Below are positions 9,893-18,018 of a DNA stretch of 64,000 nt, piece after piece. Each line of letters begins with the position of its first letter. Position 1 is the first letter of the stretch. The notes under the pieces were generated by a model that was not told the origin of the DNA, did not search any database, and worked only from the letters and a program-made list of their open reading frames with translations. The translations under genes and the position numbers were made by a program. This DNA is from Ectothiorhodospiraceae bacterium (GTDB lineage: Bacteria; Pseudomonadota; Gammaproteobacteria; Nitrococcales; Aquisalimonadaceae), in NCBI GenBank assembly GCA_003565775.1, contig PXAT01000127.1:1-64000 (forward strand). The letters are read 5' to 3'.

Positions 9893-9945
9893 ACGAAGGA
9901 CGCAGTGGCGCAATCAGGACCAATCCGCACCGACGTCAGAAAAAC

Positions 9946-10038
9946 CTTCACCACGAAGAACGCGAAGGATACGAAGAAAGGGCGAAACAGTCTGCAGGAA
10001 AGGTTCTTAACTTCGTGCTCTTCGTGTCCTTCGTGGTT
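9946..10038. repeat. TTCGTG-type intergenic inverted repeat, copy 1
   Basis: The left arm (9946-9978) consists of degenerate 9-base CACGAAGRA-like units: CCACGAAGAA, CGCGAAGGA, TACGAAGAA. The right arm (10012-10038) is their reverse complement: TTCGTGCTC, TTCGTGTCC, TTCGTGGTT. About 33 bases separate the arms, so the RNA could fold into a long hairpin. A second copy lies at 23966-24043. Similar TTCGTGTCCTTCGTGGT elements are scattered in many environmental proteobacteria; their role is not known to me. Confidence 0.8.
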
Positions 10039-10153
10039 GGTCGATTTTTTAGGTTGTCCTGTTGACCGTATCTACTTGCCGGGGGCTTCTGGCGGCGTTG
10101 CGGCAGCGGCCTGGTAGCTATTGCTCCCGATCAGGCCATGCGGCTTGTCAGCT

Positions 10154-10208
10154 GACCAAAACCGGTCTCGGGTGCAGGCGCGGGAACAAGTCAGCGCTTT
10201 CTTAATCG
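10154..10208. repeat. Dispersed ~55-bp repeat, copy A
   Basis: This element includes ACCGGTCTCGGGTGCAGGCG, then TCAGCGCTTTCTTAATCG. It matches 25759-25812 closely (ACCGGTCTCGGGCGCAGGCG, then TCAGCGCTTCTTTATCG). The two copies have the same orientation on the plus strand. In this copy the element lies between fliR and flhB. Confidence 0.75.
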
Positions 10209-10264
10209 TGGCGCGCTTTCTGCAGTAGGGCTCCTGTAGCGGTTTCCAGCGACAGGAATTTGGC

Positions 10265-11428
10265 ATGGCCGAAGAGAACGAGAACGGTCAGGAAAAAACA
10301 GAAGAGCCGACACCCAAAAAACGCGAGGATGCCCGCAAGAAAGGGCAGGTCCCGCGTTCCCGGGAGCTCAACACCACGGTCATCATGGTGCTGGGGGCGC
10401 TCGGTCTGCTGACCTTCGGCAGCTACATGGCCGGCCAGTTGTTCTCCGTGTTCGACCTCAGTTTCAACGTCAGTCGGCAGGACATCTACGACCCGCATGC
10501 GCCATTCGGCTATCTGCGCGAGGCGATTCTGATCGGCCTCGCAGCGGTGGCGCCGTTCGGCCTGCTGATGCTGCTGGCCGCGCTCCTGACCCCGGCCGTG
10601 CTCGGCGGCTGGGCCTTCAGCGCGCAGGCGATGCAGCCCAAGTTTTCGAAGATGAACCCGCTGAAGGGCCTGCAGCGCATGTTCGGCGTCAAGGCGCTGG
10701 TCGAACTCGCCAAGGCGCTGGCCAAGGTCATGGTGGTGGGCGGCGTCAGTGCGGTGCTGATCTGGGGCCTACGGGACAGGATCATGGCGCTCGGCAGCCT
10801 GAGCCTGGGCGACGGCCTGCATGAAGGGGCCGACATGTTCTTCTGGGCGTTCCTGGCGATCTCGGCCACGCTGATCCTGGTGGCGGCCGTGGATATCCCC
10901 TATCAGCTCTGGGACCACACCAAGAAGCTGAAGATGACCCGGCAGGAAGTGAAGGACGAGTTCAAGCAGACCGATGGCAAGCCCGAGGTCAAGAGCCGCA
11001 TCCGCCAGATGCAGCAGGAACTGGCACGCGGCCGGATGATGGAAAACGTGCCGCAGGCCGACGTCATCGTCACCAACCCGACCCATTTTGCCGTGGCCCT
11101 GCGCTACGACGGCGAACGCATGGGCGCGCCTCGTCTGATCGCCAAGGGTGTCGGTGTGGTGGCCCTGCGGATTCGTGAACTCGGTGCCGAACACGACATC
11201 CCGCGGTTCGAGGCACCGCCGCTGGCACGCGCCTTGTATCACACCACCGAACTGGACCAGGAAATCCCGGCCGGCCTGTATCTGGCCGTGGCGCAGGTGC
11301 TGGCATACATCTACCAGCTACGCAGCGCCGCGCGCGGCGCGACACCGCCAAACCCCGAGATTCCCGAGGAATTTCTGAAATACGCAAACGCGGCGGCACC
11401 CGGTGCCCCGGAACCGCCGTCGGCGTGA
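10265..11428 (+). CDS. flhB: FlhB, flagellar export switch protein
   Basis: FlhB controls which substrates the export gate accepts and switches specificity after FliK measures the hook. The 387 residues begin with a lysine/glutamate-rich N-tail (EKTEEPTPKKREDARKKGQV), followed by four membrane helices. The cytoplasmic domain contains the self-cleavage site NPTH within VIVTNPTHFAVALRYD (about residues 273-288). AGGA lies nine bases upstream of the ATG. Its separation from fliR by 372 bp is uncommon. Confidence 0.98.
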   Translation: MAEENENGQEKTEEPTPKKREDARKKGQVPRSRELNTTVIMVLGALGLLTFGSYMAGQLFSVFDLSFNVSRQDIYDPHAPFGYLREAILIGLAAVAPFGLLMLLAALLTPAVLGGWAFSAQAMQPKFSKMNPLKGLQRMFGVKALVELAKALAKVMVVGGVSAVLIWGLRDRIMALGSLSLGDGLHEGADMFFWAFLAISATLILVAAVDIPYQLWDHTKKLKMTRQEVKDEFKQTDGKPEVKSRIRQMQQELARGRMMENVPQADVIVTNPTHFAVALRYDGERMGAPRLIAKGVGVVALRIRELGAEHDIPRFEAPPLARALYHTTELDQEIPAGLYLAVAQVLAYIYQLRSAARGATPPNPEIPEEFLKYANAAAPGAPEPPSA

Positions 11429-11506
11429 CGGCATTCTGACGCGACCGCCGGCAAGCCGGCGTCATGGAAGCGCTTCCCGGAGCGCGGCAACCAACGGAAA
11501 CGACAG
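11429..11506. other. flhB-flhA gap with short GC hairpin
   Basis: A perfect 7-bp inverted repeat (CGCCGGC-AA-GCCGGCG, 11446-11461) lies just after flhB. No T-run follows, so it is at best a weak terminator or an mRNA stability element. AACGGAAACGACAG precedes the flhA ATG, with only a weak ribosome binding site. Confidence 0.4.
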
Positions 11507-13627
11507 ATGCAATCCGCCTTTCTCGGTCAGCTCCGCGATTTGAGCCGCAGCGGGCTCGGTGTACCGATCCTGCTCCTGGCGCTGCTCGGGATGATGATCG
11601 TCCCGATGCCGCCGCTGGCGCTGGACATGCTGTTCACCTTCAATATCGCGCTGTCGCTGGTGATCATGCTGGTGGCGGTCTATACCCCGCGTCCGCTGGA
11701 GTTCCAGGTCTTTCCCACGGTGCTGCTGATCGCCACGCTGTTGCGGCTCGGCCTGAACGTGGCGTCGACGCGTGTCGTGCTGCTGGAAGGGCATACCGGC
11801 ACCGACGCCGCCGGCAACGTGATCCGGGCCTTCGGCGAGTTCGTGGTCGGTGGCAACTATGCGGTCGGTATCGTCGTGTTCGTGATCCTGGTGATTATCA
11901 ACTTCATCGTCGTGACCAAGGGCGCCGGGCGCATTGCCGAGGTCAGCGCGCGGTTCACCCTGGATGCCCTGCCCGGCAAGCAGATGGCCATCGACGCCGA
12001 CCTCAATGCCGGCCTGATCGATCAGAAGCAAGCCCGTCTCCGGCGCGAAGAGGTGTCCCAGGAATCGGACTTCTACGGGTCCATGGACGGTGCCAGCAAG
12101 TTCGTTCGTGGTGACGCCATCGCCGGGATTCTGATACTGGTCATCAACCTGGTGGGCGGTCTGGCCATCGGCATCCTCCAGCACGGCATGCCGGCTGCCG
12201 ACGCCATGCGGACCTATTCGCTACTGACCATCGGCGACGGCCTGGTGGCGCAGATCCCGTCGCTGGTGCTGTCCACGGGTGCCGGCCTGCTGGTGACCCG
12301 GGTGTCGGCGCCCCAGGACATGGGCCGGACCGTGCTGACCCAGCTTTTCGCCAAGCCCCAGGCGCTGGCAATTGCCGCCGTGGTGCTCGGCATCATGGGG
12401 ATCATTCCGGGCATGCCGAACCTGGCCTTCCTCAGCGTCGCCGCCATCGCCGGCTATATGGCCTATCGCATCCACAAGCACAACCTGGAAGGCGGTGACC
12501 TGCTGAGTCCGGACGAGGACGACGACCCGCTGGATGATCCCGCCGCGACTGCCGCCAGCGAAGAGCAGCGGGAACTGTCCTGGGAAGACGTGCCGCCGGT
12601 GGACGTGATCGGACTCGAAGTGGGTTACGGCCTGATCCCGCTGGTGGACAAGGGGCAGGGCGGTCAGCTGCTGAGCCGGATCAAGGGCGTGCGAAAGAAG
12701 CTGTCCCAGGATCTCGGCTTCCTGGTGCAGTCGGTGCACATCCGCGATGACCTGGATCTGTCGCCGAATGCCTATCGCATCAGCATTCACGGTGTGCCGG
12801 TGGCCGAGGCCGAGGTGCAGCCGGGCCGGGAACTGGCGATCAATCCGGGCTCCGTGCAGGGCGAGCTCCAGGGCACCCAGACCCGTGATCCGGCCTTCGG
12901 TCTGGACGCGGTCTGGATCGAGGCCGGCCAGCGCGATTACGCCCAGACCATGGGTTACACCGTGGTCGATGCGAGCACGGTGGTCGCCACCCATCTCAGC
13001 CAGGTCGTACAGACCCACACCCACCAGCTGCTCGGTCATGAAGAGGCGCAGAAGCTGCTGGACATGCTGGCGCGCAGCCAGCCCAAGCTGGTCGAGGATC
13101 TGGTGCCGAACACGCTGCCGCTGAGTGTGGTGGTCAAGGTGCTGCAGAACCTGCTGGGCGAGGGCATTCCGATCCGTGACATGCGGACCATCGTCGAGAC
13201 ACTGGCGGAGAACGGTCACCGCGCCAAGGATCCGGCGGAACTGACGATCCAGGTGCGCGAGGCCCTCGGCCGGATGATCGTCCAGAATATCAACGGCATG
13301 CGACCGGAACTGGCGGTCATTACGCTGGATTCGCGATTGGAACAGTTGTTGCTTGGAACCATTCAGGGCAATGCGGATGCCGGCGGTTTCGAGCCGGGGC
13401 TCGCCGACCGACTGCAGAAGTCACTGGCCGACGCGGCCAGACGCCAGGAAGGCGGCGGTCAGCCGGCGGTGCTGCTGACGGCACCACAGCTGCGGCAATG
13501 GCTGTCACGTCTGATGCGGCATGCGGTGCAGGGTCTGCATGTGCTGTCCTACAACGAGGTCCCGGATGATCGTCAGGTCCGGATCGTGGCTTCCATCGGT
13601 CAACAACAGGTTTCGGAAGGCGGTTGA
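11507..13627 (+). CDS. flhA: FlhA, flagellar export gate protein
   Basis: FlhA forms the nonameric export gate ring that docks chaperone-substrate complexes and uses the proton motive force. The 706 residues have about eight N-terminal membrane helices. The FHIPEP signature region is LRLGLNVASTRVVLLEGHTG plus VTKGAGRIAEVSARFTLDAL. The large cytoplasmic domain (about 350-700) contains EVGYGLIPLVDKGQGGQLL and AHLSQVVQTHTHQLL-like motifs. The length and domain order are normal. Confidence 0.98.
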   Translation: MQSAFLGQLRDLSRSGLGVPILLLALLGMMIVPMPPLALDMLFTFNIALSLVIMLVAVYTPRPLEFQVFPTVLLIATLLRLGLNVASTRVVLLEGHTGTDAAGNVIRAFGEFVVGGNYAVGIVVFVILVIINFIVVTKGAGRIAEVSARFTLDALPGKQMAIDADLNAGLIDQKQARLRREEVSQESDFYGSMDGASKFVRGDAIAGILILVINLVGGLAIGILQHGMPAADAMRTYSLLTIGDGLVAQIPSLVLSTGAGLLVTRVSAPQDMGRTVLTQLFAKPQALAIAAVVLGIMGIIPGMPNLAFLSVAAIAGYMAYRIHKHNLEGGDLLSPDEDDDPLDDPAATAASEEQRELSWEDVPPVDVIGLEVGYGLIPLVDKGQGGQLLSRIKGVRKKLSQDLGFLVQSVHIRDDLDLSPNAYRISIHGVPVAEAEVQPGRELAINPGSVQGELQGTQTRDPAFGLDAVWIEAGQRDYAQTMGYTVVDASTVVATHLSQVVQTHTHQLLGHEEAQKLLDMLARSQPKLVEDLVPNTLPLSVVVKVLQNLLGEGIPIRDMRTIVETLAENGHRAKDPAELTIQVREALGRMIVQNINGMRPELAVITLDSRLEQLLLGTIQGNADAGGFEPGLADRLQKSLADAARRQEGGGQPAVLLTAPQLRQWLSRLMRHAVQGLHVLSYNEVPDDRQVRIVASIGQQQVSEGG

Positions 13628-13680
13628 AGCCGGACATCAGGTCCTGATTGCCGGCCCCCGCGCCAGAACGGAGAACTGCC

Positions 13681-15081
13681 ATGAAGATCAAGCGTATCTT
13701 CGCCAAGGACATGCGACAGGCCCTTGCGCTGGTCCGTGACAATCACGGGCCGGATGCGGTGATCCTGTCCAGCAAGCCGACCCAGGGCGGTGTCGAGGTG
13801 ATTTCCGCCATCGATTTCGACCAGGCCGAAGTCGAAGAGCTGCTGGCGCGCCAGAAACCGGCGGCTCCGGCCCGGCGACCGGCGTCGGCCGCGATGCCGG
13901 CACGCAAGCCGGTTTCCGCGCCAAGGGAGGCGCCTCCGCCGGAGTCGCCGACACCGGTGCGCCCGGTGCGTGCACCCCGGACGGAAACCCGTTCGCGGAT
14001 AGACGTCAGCCTGGACGACGCCCTGGATGACATTCTCGAGCAGAACCTCGATCAGCAGCAGGACCGGTCGGCCGCGGGGGCGTCGCATGCCCGTCGCGCG
14101 CAGTCGGCACCGACGGAACGCTCGCCACTGGCCGATGTGGAGTGGACCCAGGAGCCGGCGATCAAGGAGATGCGCGGCGAAATCAAGACCCTGCGCAGCC
14201 TGTTCGAGAATCAGCTGAGCCTGATGGACTGGCAGAAGCGGGCCCAGCAGCATCCGGTGAAGGCATTGCTGCTGCGCAAGCTGGTGGAACTGGGGCTGGG
14301 GCGCGACATCTGTCGCAAGCTGGTCGAGCAGATTCCGGAGGAGATGACGCCGGAGCAGGCCATGCGGCGCGCGCTCGGGATCCTGCTGCGGCACCTGCCG
14401 GCGCCGGCCGATGACGTGATGGACACCGGCGGTGTGATCGCCATGGTCGGCCCGACCGGGGTTGGCAAGACCACCACGGTGGCCAAGATGGCGGCGCGTT
14501 ATGCGATGCGTCACGGGGCCCAGCATGTGGCCCTGGTGACCACCGATCAGTTCCGTATCGGCGCCCAGGAGCAGTTGCGCAATTACGCCCGGATTCTGGG
14601 TGTCCCGGTGCACTCCGCCGGCAGCGGTGCGGAACTCGGTGAGGTTCTGAACGAGCTGTCCGGCCGTCGGTTGGTGCTGGTGGATACGGCGGGCATGTCG
14701 CAACGCGACATGCGCCTGGTCGAGCAATTCAATACGCTGGAAAGCCAGGGCGAACGGGTAAAGAGTTTTCTCGTGTTGTCCACCAGCACGCAACTTGCCA
14801 CCATGAGTGAGACCGTCCGCGCCTACCGCGAGCTGGGATTGCAGGGCTGCGTGCTGACCAAGCTGGATGAAACCACCAGCCTGGGGGCGGCACTGACCAT
14901 GCTGCTGCGACACCGGCTGCCGCCGCTGTATCTGGGCACCGGGCAGCGCGTTCCCGAGGACATGGAGCGAGCCCGTGGCGAGCGCCTGATGCAGCGCGCC
15001 ACCGAGCTGCTGCGCAGCAGTCGGGTCAAGGTCGACGAAGAGGATCTGGCGCTCATGTTCGGGCGACCGGCCGGTAATTAG
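13681..15081 (+). CDS. flhF: FlhF, SRP-type GTPase for polar flagellar placement
   Basis: FlhF is the third SRP-GTPase family member and sets flagellar site and number at the pole. The 466 residues have an N-terminal B domain (MKIKRIFAKDMRQALALV), a long Pro/Ala/Arg linker (about 60-150) and an NG domain. The G1 motif is GPTGVGKTTTVAKM (about residues 257-270). DQFRIGAQEQL, LVDTAGMSQRD and TKLDETTSLGA follow. I chose the ATG at 13681 with GGAG upstream; an earlier in-frame ATG would add unconserved residues. Confidence 0.97.
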   Translation: MKIKRIFAKDMRQALALVRDNHGPDAVILSSKPTQGGVEVISAIDFDQAEVEELLARQKPAAPARRPASAAMPARKPVSAPREAPPPESPTPVRPVRAPRTETRSRIDVSLDDALDDILEQNLDQQQDRSAAGASHARRAQSAPTERSPLADVEWTQEPAIKEMRGEIKTLRSLFENQLSLMDWQKRAQQHPVKALLLRKLVELGLGRDICRKLVEQIPEEMTPEQAMRRALGILLRHLPAPADDVMDTGGVIAMVGPTGVGKTTTVAKMAARYAMRHGAQHVALVTTDQFRIGAQEQLRNYARILGVPVHSAGSGAELGEVLNELSGRRLVLVDTAGMSQRDMRLVEQFNTLESQGERVKSFLVLSTSTQLATMSETVRAYRELGLQGCVLTKLDETTSLGAALTMLLRHRLPPLYLGTGQRVPEDMERARGERLMQRATELLRSSRVKVDEEDLALMFGRPAGN

Positions 15082-15128
15082 CAGAACACGGGCTGCCGGG
15101 GACGGTGGCTGCGGGAGAGACAGGTATC

Positions 15129-15989
15129 GTGGATCAGGCAGCGGGAATTCGACGGATGAGCAAACCGAAACCGGTCACGGTGCTGGCGGTCACCAGTGGC
15201 AAGGGTGGCGTCGGCAAGAGCAGTGTATCGGTCAATCTGTCGGTATCGCTGGCCGAGTCCGGCAAGCAGGTCATGCTGATGGACGCCGATCTGGGCCTGG
15301 CGAACATCGACGTGCTGCTCGGGCTGTCCCCGCGCTACAACCTGTCCCACGTGATTGACGGTCAGGTCGGTCTCGAGGAAATCCTGGTGCAAGGGCCATC
15401 CGGCATTTCCATTGTCCCTGCGGCTTCCGGCACCAAGCATATGGCCGAGCTTTCTCCGGCGGAAAACATGGGCCTGATCAACAGTTTCAGTGAGCTTGGT
15501 CAGGATGTGGATTACCTGGTTGTCGATACCGCTGCCGGTATTGCCGACAGTGTGATCAGCTTTGCGCGTGCGGCCCATGAAGTGCTGGTCGTGGTCTGTG
15601 ACGAGCCCTCGTCGATCACCGATGCCTATGCGCTGATCAAGGTCCTGAATCGGGATTATCAGGTCGGTCGGGCCCATGTCATTGCGAATATGGTGAGCGG
15701 ATCACAACAGGGCCGCGAGCTTTATCAGAAACTTGTCAGGGTCTGTGACCGGTATCTGGATGTGCGCCTGGATTATCTCGGCGCCATCCCGATGTGTGAA
15801 CGGTTGCGGTCGGCAGTGCAGAAGCAGCGCCCGGTGGTGAACAGCTTCCCGGGCAGCCCGTCGGCCCGCGCGTTTCGCGAACTCGCACAAAGTGTCGATC
15901 GCTGGCCGGCGCCGAGCGCCGCCGAGGGGCACCTGCAGTTCTTCGTTGAACGCATGGTCCGGTACAGCCAGAGCATGGCCGGGGGTTAG
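15129..15989 (+). CDS. flhG: FlhG (FleN), MinD-like ATPase controlling flagellar number
   Basis: FlhG is a membrane-cycling MinD-family ATPase that limits flagellar number and stimulates FlhF GTPase. The 286-residue form starts at GTG 15129 (MDQAAGIRRMSK), preceded by GGGAGAGACAGG. This start is preferred because it retains DQAAGIR, matching the DQAxxLR FlhF-activating motif known at FlhG N-termini; the later ATG (15156) would lose it. The deviant Walker A is SGKGGVGKSSVSVNL, followed by MDADLGLANIDVLLG and VDTAAGI. It ends two bases before fliA. Confidence 0.96.
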   Translation: MDQAAGIRRMSKPKPVTVLAVTSGKGGVGKSSVSVNLSVSLAESGKQVMLMDADLGLANIDVLLGLSPRYNLSHVIDGQVGLEEILVQGPSGISIVPAASGTKHMAELSPAENMGLINSFSELGQDVDYLVVDTAAGIADSVISFARAAHEVLVVVCDEPSSITDAYALIKVLNRDYQVGRAHVIANMVSGSQQGRELYQKLVRVCDRYLDVRLDYLGAIPMCERLRSAVQKQRPVVNSFPGSPSARAFRELAQSVDRWPAPSAAEGHLQFFVERMVRYSQSMAGG

Positions 15990-15991
15990 CC

Positions 15992-16714
15992 TTGAATTAT
16001 TCCGCGCAGGCATATGAGTCGGTCAGGGCACAGGGCGAAAACGACCTGGTGGTGCGGCACGCATCGCTGGTCAAGCGCATTGCCCTGCATCTGGCCGCGC
16101 GCCTGCCGGACAGCGTGCAGCTGGACGACCTGATCCAGGCCGGGATGATCGGCCTGCTCGAGGCGTCGCGGTCCTTTGATTCCTCGCACGGAGCGAGTTT
16201 TCAGACCTATGCCGGTATCCGTATCCGCGGTGCCATGCTGGATGAAATCCGTCGTCTGGACTGGGCCCCGCGCTCAGTGCATCGCAAGTCCCGCGATGTC
16301 GCACGGGTGGTGCGTGAAATCGAGCAGGCCGAGGGCCGCGAGGCGCGCGACGCCGAGGTGGTCGAGGTCCTCGGCATCAGCCTGAACGACTACCACCAGA
16401 TCCTCAACAACGCCTCCAGTGCGCAGATCTTCAGCCTGGATCACGGTGATGACGAGAGTGGCAGCTGGGAGCCCGCGGCCGACCAGCCGGAGCCGGGTGG
16501 CATGCTCGAGGCGGAAGGCTTCCAGGACGCACTGGCGGGCGCCATTCGCGAGCTGCCGGAGCGCGAACAGCTGGTGATGTCGCTGTACTACGAGCAGGAG
16601 CTCAATCTGCGCGAGATCGGCGAGGTGCTGGGGGTCACGGAATCCCGCGTCAGCCAGATCCACGGTCGCATCGCGCTCAAGTTGAAGGCCAGTCTTGCCG
16701 ATTGGATGAATTAA
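15992..16714 (+). CDS. fliA: FliA, sigma-28 flagellar sigma factor
   Basis: FliA directs RNA polymerase to late flagellar and chemotaxis promoters and is restrained by FlgM. The 240-residue product begins at a TTG with GGGGG 7-11 bases upstream. Region 2 contains LDDLIQAGMIGLLEASRSFD and FQTYAGIRIRGAMLDEIRRL; region 4 ends in EIGEVLGVTESRVSQIHGRI, the helix-turn-helix that reads the -35 box. Two near-perfect sigma-28 promoters in this window (22655-22681 and 38524-38550) are probable targets. No flgM is present here. Confidence 0.97.
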   Translation: MNYSAQAYESVRAQGENDLVVRHASLVKRIALHLAARLPDSVQLDDLIQAGMIGLLEASRSFDSSHGASFQTYAGIRIRGAMLDEIRRLDWAPRSVHRKSRDVARVVREIEQAEGREARDAEVVEVLGISLNDYHQILNNASSAQIFSLDHGDDESGSWEPAADQPEPGGMLEAEGFQDALAGAIRELPEREQLVMSLYYEQELNLREIGEVLGVTESRVSQIHGRIALKLKASLADWMN

Positions 16715-16838
16715 GCAGGTATTGATCGGCTGCCATGGCATAGCTCGGTGCCTCACTGATCAGGCTGAATCCAACATTTGAATCCACCCGCCACCGGTAT
16801 CGCCGGTCCGGCGGATTACCCAGAGAGAGTTGCTGCCG

Positions 16839-17240
16839 GTGAATCTGGACAAGAACATGAAGATCCTGATCGTGGATGATTTTTCCACGATGCGGCGGAT
16901 CATCAAGAACCTGCTGCGCGAACTCGGTTTCAACAACACCGTTGAAGCCGATGACGGCAACACTGCGCTACCGGTGCTCAAGCGCGGGGGTATCGAGTTT
17001 CTGGTGACCGACTGGAACATGCCCGGGATGACCGGACTGGATCTGCTCAAGGCGGTGCGCGCCGAGCCGGATCTGAAGACGCTGCCGGTGCTGATGGTGA
17101 CCGCTGAATCCAAGCGCGAGCAGATCATCGAGGCGGCCCAGGCCGGCGTCAACGGTTACATCGTCAAGCCGTTCACGGCGAACACGCTGAAGGAGAAGAT
17201 CGAGAAGATCTTCGAGCGTATCAGCAGCGAACAGGCCTGA
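16839..17240 (+). CDS. cheY: CheY, chemotaxis response regulator (flagellar)
   Basis: CheY-phosphate binds FliM to change motor direction. The 133-residue product starts at GTG 16839 ([14 protein letters not shown]) with GAGAGAG nine bases upstream; the ATG six codons later is an alternative. It has the acidic pocket (VDDF), the phospho-acceptor Asp in VTDWNMPGM, Thr in MVTAES and Lys in YIVKPF. It is nearly identical in sequence pattern to Pseudomonas CheY. It follows fliA after 124 bp without a clear promoter. Confidence 0.97.
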   Translation: MNLDKNMKILIVDDFSTMRRIIKNLLRELGFNNTVEADDGNTALPVLKRGGIEFLVTDWNMPGMTGLDLLKAVRAEPDLKTLPVLMVTAESKREQIIEAAQAGVNGYIVKPFTANTLKEKIEKIFERISSEQA

Positions 17241-17244
17241 CGTC

Positions 17245-17994
17245 ATGGCAGAGACCCCGTCGAACAGGCCGGAACTGCTGATTCAGGCACGCGCGCTGGT
17301 GGCCCATCTGGAAGCCGGCGAGACCGAACAGGCCCATCAACTGATGGACGACATGGCGCAGCTTCGGGAGACCGAGCTGTTTCGGGAGGTCGGTCAGCTG
17401 ACCCGGGCGCTGCACGACGCGCTCAAGGTCTTCCAGAACGACAGCCGGCTGTCGGCAATCGCCAGCGAAATCCCGGATACCCAGGACCGTTTGCAGCATG
17501 TCATCGAGCTCACCGAACAATCCGCGCATCGGACCCTGGGTGCGGTCGAGAACAGCCTGTTCCTGGTTCAGGAGATCAGCGGCGTCGCACAGGACATCAA
17601 CACGCGCTGGCAGAGTTTCCGCAAGCGGGAAATGCCGGCGGACGACTTCCGGGCCCTGTGCCGGGACATGGACGGTTTCCTCGGGCGTATCAACGAGGAT
17701 GGCAGTCGCCTGCAGTCCGAGCTGACCACGGCGCTGATGGCCCAGGACTACCAGGACATCACCGGTCAGATCATCCGTCGCGTGATTACGCTGGTGAAGG
17801 ACGTGGAAGCCGGACTGGTGTCGATGATCCGGCTTGCCGATCAGACTCCAGAAAAATCGGAACGCGCCGATAAGGGTCAGGAGAAGGCTGGTCGCGAGCG
17901 TCTTGAAGGTCCGCAGATTCCGGGCAAGGAGACCGATGGCGCGGTCAGCGGCCAGGACGAGGTGGACGATCTGCTGTCGAGCCTCGGTTTCTGA
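17245..17994 (+). CDS. cheZ: CheZ, CheY-P phosphatase
   Basis: CheZ speeds dephosphorylation of CheY-P. The 249 residues form the long helical hairpin typical of CheZ. LMAQDYQDITGQIIRRVITL (about residues 165-184) contains the catalytic glutamine region. The C-terminus ends VDDLLSSLGF, the CheY-binding helix, after a charged flexible linker. It is four bases from cheY. Confidence 0.95.
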   Translation: MAETPSNRPELLIQARALVAHLEAGETEQAHQLMDDMAQLRETELFREVGQLTRALHDALKVFQNDSRLSAIASEIPDTQDRLQHVIELTEQSAHRTLGAVENSLFLVQEISGVAQDINTRWQSFRKREMPADDFRALCRDMDGFLGRINEDGSRLQSELTTALMAQDYQDITGQIIRRVITLVKDVEAGLVSMIRLADQTPEKSERADKGQEKAGRERLEGPQIPGKETDGAVSGQDEVDDLLSSLGF

Positions 17995-18018
17995 ATTCCG
18001 TATCCAGAGGCGTGAATC

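Larger units (their letters stand above)
9893..10264. other. Intergenic gap between fliR and flhB
   Basis: This 372-bp stretch has no convincing gene. The short open frame at 9905-10117 encodes a Lys/Thr-rich peptide generated by the TTCGTG-type repeat and has no protein-like features. The region holds that repeat (9946-10038) and a copy of a second repeat shared with the region after the aer-like gene (10154-10208). No clear sigma-54 or sigma-28 promoter was found for flhB. Confidence 0.8.

Noticed and set aside
9905-10117. 70-codon open frame between fliR and flhB
   Set aside because: Its Lys/Thr-rich start is a translation of the TTCGTG-type repeat, it lacks a ribosome binding site, and it resembles no protein family.
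10111-10135. Possible sigma-54 promoter before flhB (CTGGTAGCTATTGCTC)
   Set aside because: The GG and GC are two bases too close for RpoN, which is strict about spacing.
16715-16838. Possible promoter between fliA and cheY
   Set aside because: I looked for sigma-28 and sigma-54 boxes; TGGCATAG and similar strings lack a matching partner element.
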